This document shows, in pieces, positions 22,891-33,059 of a DNA stretch of 64,000 bases (position 1 is its first letter; the number at the start of each line of letters is the position of its first letter). The translations under genes were made by a program, and so were the position numbers. Below the pieces are notes generated by a model that did no database searches, was not told where the DNA came from, and saw nothing but the letters and a program-made list of their open reading frames with translations. Source of the stretch: Pteria penguin (taxonomy: Eukaryota; Mollusca; Bivalvia; Pterioida; Pteriidae); contig CM068582.1 in assembly GCA_035048485.1 (NCBI GenBank), forward strand, positions 38,594,596 through 38,658,595. Direction: 5' to 3'.

Positions 22891-23169
22891 TGTAGAAATC
22901 GTTCATATGAACCACTGCATTTGGAGGAAAGACGGATATGATTATACATGTAGATATAACATATACAAAGAATACACAACCGAACTCGAGCAAAACTGCC
23001 TGATATACAGATGTCAATTATATAATTGGATACATGTACTCATGTTAACACATATTTTAAGAGTGAGGCTTCACGAAAAACGCCATGTTGAGACAAATTT
23101 TACAAAAGAGTCCAAAAACAAATGTTACGTTGGAACTTTTTTTTAAAAGCCCTAATATTATCAAAGAAA

Positions 23170-24190
23170 TTTCTCTTCTCCAAGATCACCATATATCAAA
23201 GCAGCAGATAAAGCTTTGAATGATTATAAGTTTACATGCAATAAATATTACTTCGACAGCATAGGGAAAGAATAAAGATTAAATTATAGACCCTATGCAA
23301 TCCTACATTTGCACTCCTACAATTTCATTTTATACAGACAGCCATAGGGCTGTTCCTATTTCCTTTGGTATTAACACCAGAAACTGAGATTTTGAATGCT
23401 TTATTTGTATTGTATTTCTAAAGTACACAAAATCTTTGCAAAAAGCGATCTATTGCTGGTCCCCAAAGTGATCCACAAATGTGTATCAATCTTACTAAAA
23501 TTCTATCAGGAATTAGAATTGGCCTTCAAAAGTGCTCTGAAACAATGTACTCGAAGTGGTATAATTCAAATATGGATCCCTAATAATTATAAGGAACTGT
23601 AGGAACATCTGAAATCCACATGTGTCAATAAACTTTATGAATTCATTTGATTTTTTTACACAACAAACCCATCAAAAATTAAAAAGACAGTCTTCGAAAA
23701 GATTAAATATGCTCTCACTTGTGAAAACTGCAGTGGCAGATTCCATTCCGATTTATTGTTATTTACCATGATAATACATATTTTGTCAAGGAGAAATCTG
23801 ATTCTAAAAATAAGTACACAGAAATAGATGTCCAGATATTGAACATAGTGATCGATTATTTTTTTAGGTGGTGTTTGGAGGAAAGGGTATTCAACAAATT
23901 GTCGGTATTCCAATGGACACCAACTGTGTCCCATTCCTTTATTCATACAAAGCTGAATTCTTTCAGTTTCTGTTTTGTATAGGAGAGATGCAATTAGCCA
24001 TTGTGTTCAACTTCACATAAAGATAAATATATATATAAATATATAAATAATCAAACGTACGGAATACCTTAGCATTATCTATACATCCAAGTGAACTGAA
24101 AATTAAAGAAACCACTGAGGACAACAAGTCTGTTTTGTGTTTTGATTTCATGTTTTCTTAAGACAGTGATGGTCGTCTGAACACCTCACT
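23170..24190 (+). pseudogene. Penelope-like element reverse transcriptase, badly decayed
   Basis: Fragments in the family's order lie on the + strand: IKAADKALNDYKFTCNKYYFD (about 23195-23265), RSGIIQIWIPNNYKEL (about 23553-23600) and QIVGIPMDTNC (about 23897-23930). FLYSYKAEF and FNFT follow. Stops and frame changes separate them, so this is a relic. Penelope-like elements encode an RT usually fused to a GIY-YIG endonuclease; no endonuclease is visible here. Confidence 0.7.
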
Positions 24191-24324
24191 CCATCAGTGA
24201 ATTTGGTTGATATTCTGATATTTAAATATGCATAATGATAACTAAATAGTAGTTCATAATAATATTTCAAATATGTCATAGGACATTAACCTCAGCATCT
24301 GTTCAATTTGAAGTTACTACAAGT

Positions 24325-24488
24325 GGTTGGTTGGGTGATTAGTGTTTTACGTGGCTTTCAACAATTTTTTAGTTGTATTGCGACATGGAAGCAGGAAGTA
24401 ACCAACCTCTTAAATTTAGAGGCGAAATCTGGGAATCGAACCCGGATTGTCGACACTGAAAGTCAAGCTCTTTATCACCAAGCCTCAT
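24325..24488 (-). mobile_element. tRNA-derived SINE family 1, minus strand, diverged
   Basis: On the + strand it begins with the inverted tail GGTTGGTTGGGTGATTAGTG and TTTTACGTGGCTTTCAACAA. It continues through TGCGACATGGAAGCAGGAAG to the inverted B box GGAATCGAACC and ends at the inverted head near AAGCCTC. Confidence 0.85.
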
Positions 24489-24654
24489 CTGAGGCCAGGT
24501 ATTGCGATGCATGCTGGGGATGTTGTGTTGTCGTATGTCCAAGATCATGCTAGGTCATCATATGCCTATGAGGTCACCATTAGTCTGTGGCCAAATCTGT
24601 TGTTACACGACTTTCTGTTGCGTGGGTATTAGTTCCGATAAACGTATTCAAGTT

Positions 24655-25005
24655 GGATTTATCAGACGTGGGAGAGTGGGAATGTCTGTCTGTATACTTG
24701 TCGGACGTGGGAGAGTGGGAATGTCTGTCTGTACTTGTCAGACGTGTGAGAGTGGGAATGTCTGTCTGTGTACTTGTCAGACGTAGGAGAGTGGGGAGGT
24801 CTGTCAGTGTACTTATCGGACGTGGGAAAGTGGGAAGGTCTCTCCGTGTACTTGTGGGACGTGTGAGAGTGGGAATGTCTGTCTGTGTACTTGTCGGACG
24901 TGGGAGAGTGGGAAGGTCTGTTCGTGTACATGTCGGACGAGGGAGAGTGGGAAGGTTTGTCCGTGTATTTGTCGGACGTGGGAAAGTGGGAATACTCTCA
25001 TTTCG
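24655..25005. repeat. 39-bp tandem array, about 9 copies
   Basis: The unit is GTACTTGTCGGACGTGGGAG followed by AGTGGGAATGTCTGTCTGT, with scattered substitutions. Because 39 is a multiple of 3, long frames run through it on both strands. One frame flows into the ORF starting at 25023. Confidence 0.92.
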
Positions 25006-25022
25006 ACATTTGTGTGTACAGT

Positions 25023-25583
25023 ATGGCGTCAGATCTCACAGAACGCGACTTGGCATTCGTGACACTTCAGCAGCTGATACATTTTTGTAATAAAAAAATT
25101 ATGCAACATCTTAACGAATGGGCAGAGTTGCGTTCGGCGGGATTTGACGTCATACTCTACACAAATGACGAAATAGATAATCTTGTCGTGTTTTCAGATA
25201 AAACAGCAGCTGATAGAAGTTATAGATCTTTTCTTGGAAAAGATATTGCTATGATCAAGTAAGTTAAATGTTCATTTATTGGATTATAGGTTGCAAGTTC
25301 GCTGGGCAAGCGTTTATTAGTCACCAGAGGTGTGTACATCCCGATTCCGGCTGATATCGCCGAAATTCCAACTTTTGATGAACAGAGTCTCTCTGACCCT
25401 CTCACACAAACCGCTGATATCAAAAGTGGAAGAAGCGCAGATAATCTCAGACTATTAATAGTACAAACTAAAATTTGCAAGTTTATAACGTCGCAGTTTG
25501 TTGCTGTAATCCTTCCCAAATTTCCAAAATCACTTTACGATCTTTGGGACGCCATAGCCACCACAAACAGTCAACTACAGTAA
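25023..25583 (+). pseudogene. Unrecognised 187-codon reading frame broken by two stops
   Basis: From ATG at 25023 the frame is open for 79 codons (starting MASDLTERDLAFVTLQQLIH) to TAA at 25260. It meets one more stop (TAG, 25287-25289) and is then open again in the same frame to 25583 (RGVYIPIPADIAEIPTFDEQ onward). The composition is protein-like and unlike the surrounding repeats. The 31 nt between resemble a mini-intron (GTAAGT..TATAG), but removing them shifts the frame. It may be a decayed transposon gene, a pseudogene, or two exons. No family was recognised. Confidence 0.35.
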
Positions 25584-25636
25584 AGTAATATGACTCTAAC
25601 TTGAAAATGTAAAAGCTTATCATTCGTATAAATGTC

Positions 25637-25872
25637 TTCAAAAGAAAACATAAAATCATCTCACTCAGCTGTATGACAAAAATCATCACAGGCAACATGC
25701 AAAAATAAAGACAAAGATATTACAAAAATCAGTTTATTGTAGTTGAAACACAAACTTAGTACGGTCAATTGAAATAACGCTAGATACTCCATTTGTGTGG
25801 TTAACCGGTTTACGGACCCACCTTCCCCCGCATCACAACGACAGAACAAGAACATACGTTTAAATATATAAA
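25637..25872. mobile_element. Degenerate copy B of the ~325-bp MITE
   Basis: CAGCTGTATGACAAAAATCA, TACGGTCAATTGAAATAACG and GTGTGGTTAACCGGTTTACGG match copies A and C. The reading frame seen in those is broken here. Confidence 0.6.
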
Positions 25873-25874
25873 TT

Positions 25875-26358
<484 letters not shown>

Positions 26359-26409
<51 letters not shown>
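26359..26409. repeat. (AAT)n microsatellite
   Basis: About 17 AAT units. Confidence 0.95.
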
Positions 26410-26414
<5 letters not shown>

Positions 26415-26574
26415 AACCAACATAAAATCTTTAGTGTTTTTCCCCCCAAAATAACTGTTACTTAACTTGTGCATTTTTACGGGGCCGCCATCAGATCGCG
26501 GTCCTGATTGGCTTATATAAGATTGATGTACGAAATTTGTGATTTATTAGTTTCAAACTAGAGCAGTCCTAACG

Positions 26575-27485
26575 AGACAAATCCCCCCGGCAAAAAAGTT
26601 GAAACAGGCAATAATTCATTCCAAGATACATCACTGGTATAAGTGTAATGGATGTCCCACTTGTGCACCTTGAAGTATAATCAATGAAAACAATCTGGTT
26701 TGTGTGCACTCTAACCTTGAACTTGTAGATATGACCTTGGTTCAAGGAAATTTTTGGAAATGCATGCACTGTGATCTTGACCTTGGAGATATGATCTTGA
26801 GCAAGGTCTTGACACTCTTGGGTCATGAACAAAACTTGTATGAAATATTATCCAGTTCCAACCTGGAAGTAAGAAGTTATGGTACGGAAAAATAAGACCA
26901 TGGGTCAAGATGATAACACATCCTTGTGTCATGTACAATAATTACGTAAAATGTTATCCAGATCTAACATAGTAGTTAGGAGTTGTGGACAGGACAAGGA
27001 TTTTGACAACTGTGCACTTTGACCTTAACCTCAGAGATATGATCTTGAGTCAGGTCATGACAAACCCTTTGGTCATGAGCAACAGTTGTGTGAAATATTA
27101 CCCAGATTTACTGAGAGGGTAAGAACTTATGGCCCGGACAAAAATGTTTGCTATGTGTGCACTGTGACCTTGACCTTGAAGATATGATCATGACACACCC
27201 TTGGGTCATGCACAACAATTAAGTGAAATATTATCCAGATTCAATAAAGGGATAAGAAGTTATGGCCGGGACAAAACTTTTTGCTATGTGTGCACTGTGA
27301 CTTTGACTTTGAAGATATGACCATGGGTCAAGGTCATGCCACAACCTTGGGTCATGTACAACAATTGTGTGAAATATTATCCAGATCCGACAAGGGAGTA
27401 AGACGTTATGGCTCGGACAAATGTGAACAGACAGACAGACAGGGTGACTCCTATATACCCCCAAACTTTTTTGCGGGTGGTATAA
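26575..27485. mobile_element. Composite element of ~120-bp GACCTTGACCTTG units with inverted ends
   Basis: The left end CCCCGGCAAAAAAGTTG and the right end, AACTTTTTTGCGGGTGG, are inverted. Inside, five or six degenerate units carry GTGCACTGTGACCTTGACCT, TTGGGTCATGxACAAxxxTT, GTGTGAAATATTATCCAGAT and AAGTTATGGCCxGGACAAA. A (GACA)n run precedes the right end. The overlapping frames are shadows. Confidence 0.65.
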
Positions 27486-27715
27486 TAAAAGCTGTTAACG
27501 TTCTTGAACAAATGTTTATTTCGAAATACCTGTTATTAAATTATAAGAAATGACTAAAAATATCTGTATATCGATGAATAGACACAAACGGATGCACAAA
27601 CTAAGCATAATCCGTTTGGAATATAGTTTGTGAATAGGTTTTTGTCTATACATCAATAAATAGAGAATTATTTACAGTCCTTTCTTAACCGAGTTCTTTA
27701 AACCTCAGGGACCAG

Positions 27716-27954
27716 TTGTTCGAAACTTTAACCACTGGTTAAGCTAACGAATGGTTAAATTTCATCTGACTATATCTTTGAAATGAAAAGGCATTAAGTC
27801 ATAGTCTGTGTAATGATTTGTAGAATATTAAACAAGCTTTGTAAAGTAATTTATATTTTTATACAGAAATCATGGAAATTAAATTCATTGTCTCTCAAAC
27901 TTTAACCACTGATTAGCTTAACCACTGGTTAAAGTTTTGAACACCTGGCCCCTG
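27716..27954. mobile_element. Palindromic MITE (CAGGGACCAG ends)
   Basis: Left CAGGGACCAGTTGTTCGAAA followed by CTTTAACCACTGGTTAAGCT is inverted at the right, which ends TTTTGAACACCTGGCCCCTG. About 239 bp, no coding content, 530 bp upstream of the GPR157 start. Confidence 0.8.
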
Positions 27955-28484
27955 ATTGGATAATAAATTTCGTTGTCAAAATAAAACAGGAATCAAAATG
28001 TTTAATGGTGGGTATGGCAAGCCAAGTGGGGCATAATTAAACGATTCTATTTTTTTTTAAATTCAGGCTTAATATGCAATATCGGGATCAGTTTTTGTAA
28101 TGAAGATTATCTTTACCCAGTTAGGCTCCCGAGATCCCTGTAGGGATTTATTTACTATCATTTGTAACCCAAGCTCATGATATATACGAATTTCTGACAC
28201 TAACAAATAGTTAACTGACATCTAGTTTTACTGGTTTATACAGCCTTCCGTACTACTGAAAGTATTGATATCGAAAGAGGAAGTAGTGCAGGCCTGTGAA
28301 TTTGCTATTGACAAAACAGGAAGTCTTGTGAATACAATGTAATATGTGTATTGCGATATAATTAGCTAGATGTACACAAACGATTATCGCGTGACAATGT
28401 TTTAAATAATTCAACCACTTCATCACCTCCTCAACTAATCATTTAGTAATCTTTGGTATGTAACTAATTTGTCTTACTATATCC
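27955..28484 (+). promoter_or_regulatory. Upstream region of GPR157
   Basis: AT-rich sequence before the receptor start codon. No clear TATA box or CpG-rich core is visible; the transcription start cannot be placed. Confidence 0.3.
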
Positions 28485-28962
28485 ATGATGGATGCGTACT
28501 ATTCCAGTAATAACCATACTGTGACCATACTACCGGGCATTCTTCCACAAAAACTACAACAATCTGTACTGATCTGCACAGCCGTGTCCAGCTGTTTGTC
28601 CATTCTGGGATCATTACTTATTTTCATGACATACTGCATAGTGGAGGATGCAAAAAATCACACGAGACGCCTTCTTGTTTACCTGACCATATCTGATTTC
28701 CTGATCTGTGTCGGAAATTTGTTGGGAACTATTCGCTATGCCTTGAAATACCAAGAGATTGATTTAGAAGATTTAGAGAGGAACTGTCGTCATTCTGATA
28801 ACATCTGCGTCATCCAAAGCTGCTTAACGACATTTGCGTCACTTGCGTCATTCGGATGGACATTCGTTATTGGTTTGCATTTAATGACATCACTTAGGTA
28901 TCAAAAAACAATGGGGATGAAATGGAGAATAACGTGTCATATAGGATGCTGGGGAGGTCCAA
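28485..28962 (+). CDS. GPR157: GPR157 exon 1 (TM1 to start of TM4)
   Basis: 478 nt, leaving in phase 1 at CCAA|GTATGT. The tandem ATGATG makes the first or second Met equally possible. The open frame continues past the donor but loses family resemblance there. Confidence 0.92.
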
Positions 28963-31692
28963 GTATGTATATTATAGAATGCACAACTTGAGATGGCGAA
29001 GCGTTGTCTGTTTCTTACATTTCTGTATGTTGTCGGCTCTGTACCTAAAAGAAAATACAAGATATTTATCAATGTACAACATGTTAACGCTCTAGGATTA
29101 TTAATGTTTGAAGTTGTGAATTAAGTATTGAAACCACCACATTGAATACTGCATTTAGGATATTCCTTATTAATTGATTAATTGTTTTACCTCACTCCAC
29201 GATTATTTCACGTATATGGTGATGTCATCTGCCTGATGCACAGCATAAAAATTGGTACCTTTGCAGCGGACCCACCCGAAGGGATGAGGGTTCTTTTATG
29301 TGCCACGCCGACCGTGACACGGGACCTCGGTTTTTACTTTCTCATCAGAAAGACAGAACGCCGGTATGCCCACGGCAGGAGTCGAACCCGGGACCTTTCG
29401 GTCGAGCCGTGTACCTCAGGCACTGAGCCACACCGGCATCGGGTATTCTTTAAGGCAATAAAATTATTTGATGGCTTCGGTATCTAACCTGGACCTCGAT
29501 TTTAACGGTCACACTAGAAAGACGGGAGACCAGTGTATCCAGGAGTCGAAGCTGGGACCTCTCGGTCACGGACCGAACACTGCATCCACTTAGATACACC
29601 GGCTCTTGTCTAGAGAATTTTGATGAAGCTTAGTAAGGATGAAGTACTTAATTTCCGTACTAGTGTTGTTGTTTTTCGACCACATCCATCAACAGTATGA
29701 AAGAATTTTTATAAAATAATTTTCAAGATTTTTATTAAATTTTGTATGATAAATAAAAGAAAGCGGGTGCACTTTTTGAATATTATATAAACTGTTTGAC
29801 TTCCTTAAAACTAATGGAAGGATTTTTATGAAACTTTTACGAAACATTAGAGGTAAAGTATTCAAGTCTCTTTTCAGGTGTTATTTTTCAACTATGTCCA
29901 TCAAGGGATGGATTCGGGGTGGAATGACAAAGGTCTCAGAGAGTATCTTCCATTAACGACCCTCTTTTTCGGACGAAGTACATGATCAGACAAAGCAATT
30001 GCATCAGAACTATCTAGAGGGGTCTCTTTAGAAGTGTTGTTCTCTCAATTCACTCTGAATATAATTTTGACGCCTTTCATGACATCTTTCCTCACTTTGT
30101 TATCTTTGGTGGGATTCGAATAATGGACAATTTAGAAAGTACTGTACTGGTTACCTGTACTGGACGGGCCAGTTTAATTTACATATCATTGTCCTTGTAG
30201 CTTCACGAAAGCTTTGCCATTTGGACGAAAACATGTTTTAGAACATATCCAAGTATATCGTACAAACTTTAGTCAGTACTGACAGTACAGAACAATATGT
30301 TGTTACTCAGGAAAGGGAATTTGGTAATATTGAAATTGAAATCGTCACGTGAAAATAAATTATTGAAGTCAACTGATTATTATTTATCAGGGGAAGGACG
30401 AAATGGTCTTCTGTTCAGAAGGCGCTCTCATAGGCATGCTGCTCTCATCTCAATATTTCCTGAGAGCGCCTTCTGGTAGAGATTTATGGAAAATGAATAT
30501 TAAAAAAAAATAATGATGCAATATAACGGTCTTAATATTCACAATTTTGTATATAAATAGAAAGGAGAGCAATATGTTACTCTATGTTGTAGAAACACAA
30601 AATCTGTACGATTTGTTGTATAATGTCAATGAAATTTTACCATGCCCGGTGAAATTATTGGGGAGGGGGATACAGCCCTAAGACCTCTTGCTTCTGACAG
30701 ACCTGCTGACTCTTTTATAACAAAAAATAACTTTTATATATGATAAATATATAAAGCGATCATTCTATTTTCATTTTAGTATTAATCACCACCATAGCAG
30801 CATTCATGAATGTGCTCGGTGAGGACTTCTCAATCACCAGCGGACCCTGGTGCTGGATCAGAGGATGTCTACATTCTAGCTTGGATACAGTGGTGTGGAT
30901 GACAGTCACTGGAAAAGGCTGGGAAATCGTTACTTATCTCGCCACTACCATACTGTACATACATCTGAAGTATTTCATGTATAAACAGGTACGCATATGT
31001 ACAATCGAAACCTCCTATATTAAGCGATCAACTGTCTTTGTCTACAAAATCAATCTGTATTAAGGGGCCACCTGCCTTAAGTGACCACTTTTCAACCTCT
31101 TTCTCTGTGGCTGCTCGCTTAAAATAGGTTCGGATGTGTTTAGTGAATGACATTACAGAAAAAATAAATATTGCTATAATATATTTTACCTCAGATACAG
31201 ACATCTCATTTTCAAGTTATTTTCTTTTAAATTATCTAAACACATAACATATGCTAATACGTGAGACACAATTGTAACGTAACTTACACTTATTATCTAA
31301 TATTTTTTTTCTAACAGCGTAAAACTGCAGATAGGCGAATAGGATTTTATGAACAATCCGGAAGTTCTCTTTTACGCATGCAGCTCCGCAATGAAGACGA
31401 AATCTACACCATGCAATGGTTGTTATTATACGTTTTACGACTGTGGGGCACAGTGCGGTATGGCATTGCAACAGACAAACTATTGAGCAAGGGTTCCATG
31501 TCCATATTCGATACAGCAGATAATGTATTGCTTCACATGCAGAGTATAGGAGACAGTGGACATGCTCTGTGTAATTGTATCCTATTTTGTTTCTGTGATG
31601 AAACTGTGAGGAGAACTCTTTTATACCGAATTCTTCATTGGGGTAGAAGGACTGCTGAAACAAACGAATTGATAGATCCGTCTATCAATTAA
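28485..31692 (+). CDS. GPR157: GPR157-like seven-transmembrane receptor, three coding exons
   Basis: A G-protein-coupled receptor. Vertebrate GPR157 acts in the ciliary membrane of neural progenitors through Gq (family knowledge, not shown here). Exons 28485-28962, 30780-30988 and 31318-31692 join in frame (phases 1 and 0) to 353 residues, against 335 in human. Hydrophobic segments lie near 28-51, 64-84, 105-130, 152-170, 198-222, 250-270 and 290-312. A sequon (NHT, residues 10-12) sits in the short N-terminus. Diagnostic blocks include RRLLVYLTISDFL (TM2), WGGPILITTIAAF (TM4), WCWI in the second extracellular loop, WMTVTGKGWE (TM5), LRLWGTVRY (TM6) and IGDSGHALCNCILF (TM7), each aligning with GPR157 in the same order. 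The cytoplasmic tail is short. Confidence 0.93.
29173..29438 (-). mobile_element. SINE family 2, minus strand, in GPR157 intron 1
   Basis: On the + strand it runs TTGATTAATTGTTTTAC, ACTCCACGATTATTTCACGT, GCGGACCCACCCGAAGGGAT, GTGCCACGCCGACCGTGACA and the inverted B box GAGTCGAACCCG to a CACACCGGC end. The overlapping 101-codon frame is a shadow. Confidence 0.88.
29481..29605 (-). mobile_element. Partial second SINE family 2 copy
   Basis: GGACCTCGATTTTAACGGTC, GAGTCGAAGCTGGGACCTCT and ACACCGGCTC repeat the 3' half of the copy just to its left, in the same orientation. Confidence 0.7.
29606..30120. repeat. Diverged AGCTCACCTGAGCC-element body
   Basis: The texts TTGATGAAGCTTAGTAAGGA, CCATCAACAG and AACTATCTAGAGGGGTCTC, then AGAAGTGTTGTT, follow the order of units in the 9877-12422 element. 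Confidence 0.45.
30412..30476. repeat. Hairpin with 17-bp arms
   Basis: TTCAGAAGGCGCTCTCA pairs with TGAGAGCGCCTTCTG about 35 nt later. An extra GCTCTCATCTCAA lies in the loop. The arms are much more GC-rich than the surroundings. Confidence 0.75.
30780..30988 (+). CDS. GPR157: GPR157 exon 2 (TM4 end to TM5)
   Basis: 209 nt, acceptor TCATTTTAG, donor CAG|GTACGC, ends in phase 0. It encodes LITTIAAFMNVLGEDF, GPWCWIRG and WMTVTGKGWEIVTYLATTIL. Confidence 0.93.
31318..31692 (+). CDS. GPR157: GPR157 exon 3 (third cytoplasmic loop to C-terminus)
   Basis: 375 nt to TAA, acceptor TTTTTTCTAACAG. It starts RKTADRRIGFYEQSGSSLL, then the TM6 and TM7 blocks and a tail ending DPSIN. Confidence 0.93.
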   Translation, partial: RKTADRRIGFYEQSGSSLLRMQLRNEDEIYTMQWLLLYVLRLWGTVRYGIATDKLLSKGSMSIFDTADNVLLHMQSIGDSGHALCNCILFCFCDETVRRTLLYRILHWGRRTAETNELIDPSIN

Positions 31693-31786
31693 TCCAATAC
31701 TGCATTACGTATACATGAATACGACAATTCTATGTGTATATAGTATGTGATACAGGAAGTATATGTGTTAATTTTGCTTAACTTTG

Positions 31787-31852
31787 AATTTCAGAATTTT
31801 GAATGATTTTCTTCCTGTTCTTTCAGAATTTTGAATGATTTTCTTCCTGTTT
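31787..31852. repeat. Tandem ~32-bp duplication
   Basis: TTTCAGAATTTTGAATGATT followed by TTCTTCCTGTT occurs twice in a row in the putative GPR157 3' UTR. Confidence 0.9.
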
Positions 31853-31934
31853 GTCTTTTATGATCATTTATATTGGTCATTGGGTAGCCAATGAGGAAGC
31901 TTTATATGATAGCGAGTTCCGGTGTTATAGAATG

Positions 31935-32100
31935 AACCTCCCCCCCCCCCCCACCTTCCACCCACCCCAAAGGATCCCCACGGAAAATTGTCTTTAGAGT
32001 AGGCTTTTTTTGGGGGGGGGGGATCCTACTCTAGAGACAATCCCTCACCCTGATAAATCCATAAAAGAATCCCCCCCCCCCCCCCCCCGGGTAATTGTCT
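31935..32100. repeat. Poly-C/poly-G runs around repeated ATTGTCTCTAAAGTAG blocks
   Basis: Homopolymer runs of 12-18 C or G alternate with direct and inverted copies of an AATTGTCTxTAGAGTAG-like motif. The length calls are likely unreliable. Confidence 0.7.
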
Positions 32101-32284
32101 CTAAAGTAGACTAACCCCATGGAAGGAAATCCTACACTGGAAACATTCCATGACAAATCCGGGCAGAATCCGCCCCCTTAAAAGGAAAACTCCACCTACA
32201 GCCACATTTCCCCCTAAACTGTAATTTTATATTCGTGTTCCTTAATGTTCAGGGACAATATATATATATACTTATTTATTTATC

Positions 32285-32287
<3 letters not shown>

Positions 32288-32350
<63 letters not shown>
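32288..32350. repeat. (AT)n microsatellite
   Basis: About 31 AT units in the region after GPR157. Confidence 0.95.
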
Positions 32351-32352
<2 letters not shown>

Positions 32353-32436
32353 GAACGCATGATGTAATGTTGTAATTTAAAGCTATGTAATGAGTCATAT
32401 ATCTCAATTCCGCATTGTATACACTGACTGATGTGA

Positions 32437-32442
32437 AATAAA
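32437..32442 (+). terminator. GPR157: Possible GPR157 polyadenylation signal AATAAA
   Basis: AATAAA 745 bp after the GPR157 stop codon. The long UTR it implies would include a microsatellite, so this is tentative. Confidence 0.35.
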
Positions 32443-32738
32443 AATAATAGTTGTGAATAACAAGGATGTAGTGACCTAAAATTATTGATCTTTATTGTGA
32501 ATTTTGCGAATTTAAGTTTTGTGAAATTTCATCCTTCATGTCATTGAGGCAAGATACTAGCGAAGATAAGGGTGTATGAGAAAGGGGGACAGGAGGGGCA
32601 CATGCCCTCCCCCACTTTCAAAAGAGGTGGGGTGGATGGGCACAAGTATGTTTATTCCCCTCCCCCTTTCAACGTAAGTTGCATATGAGCTCCTTGTTTG
32701 TGATACTCCTGTTAAAGCGAGTTGGGTCCCTGTGTCGA

Positions 32739-32907
32739 GGGGCAGGCGTGGTGTAGTGGTTAAGCGCTTGGCTTGCGGCGCCGACGATCCGGGTTCGATT
32801 CCCGGGTTGCGCCACTATGTTTTAGAGGTTGGTAACCTCCTGCTTCCATGTCGCGATATAACTGAAATATTGTTGAAAGCGACGTAAAACACCAATCAAC
32901 CAACCAA
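32739..32907 (+). mobile_element. tRNA-derived SINE family 1 with 11-bp target duplication
   Basis: The best-kept copy: TGGTGTAGTGG A box, GGGTTCGATTCCCGGG B box, TCGCGATATAACTGA body and CAATCAACCAACCAA tail. CCCTGTGTCGA flanks it (32728-32738 and 32908-32918). Confidence 0.93.
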
Positions 32908-33059
32908 CCCTGTGTCGAACAAACGTACACAATTTTATTCTTGATGCACAGCGATACTGTAGCATTTGTATTGACTATGCAGTAAGTGTTAAAGACAAGA
33001 CCGTAGGAAGCATTTCGAAAGTGAAGGGGCCAAACCTGGAATTTGTTTCGTTTCATAAT

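Noticed and set aside
22682..23146. 154-codon ORF rich in Pro/Lys
   Set aside because: Compositional product of the C/A-rich tract; no family resemblance and an opposing minus frame of similar length.
24662..25001. Ser/His/Tyr-rich minus-strand frames
   Set aside because: Complement of the 39-bp tandem array.
29182..29487. 101-codon ORF with Arg/Thr-rich end in GPR157 intron 1
   Set aside because: Lies entirely over a minus-strand SINE; similar frames appear over the SINE copies at 57166 and 62659.
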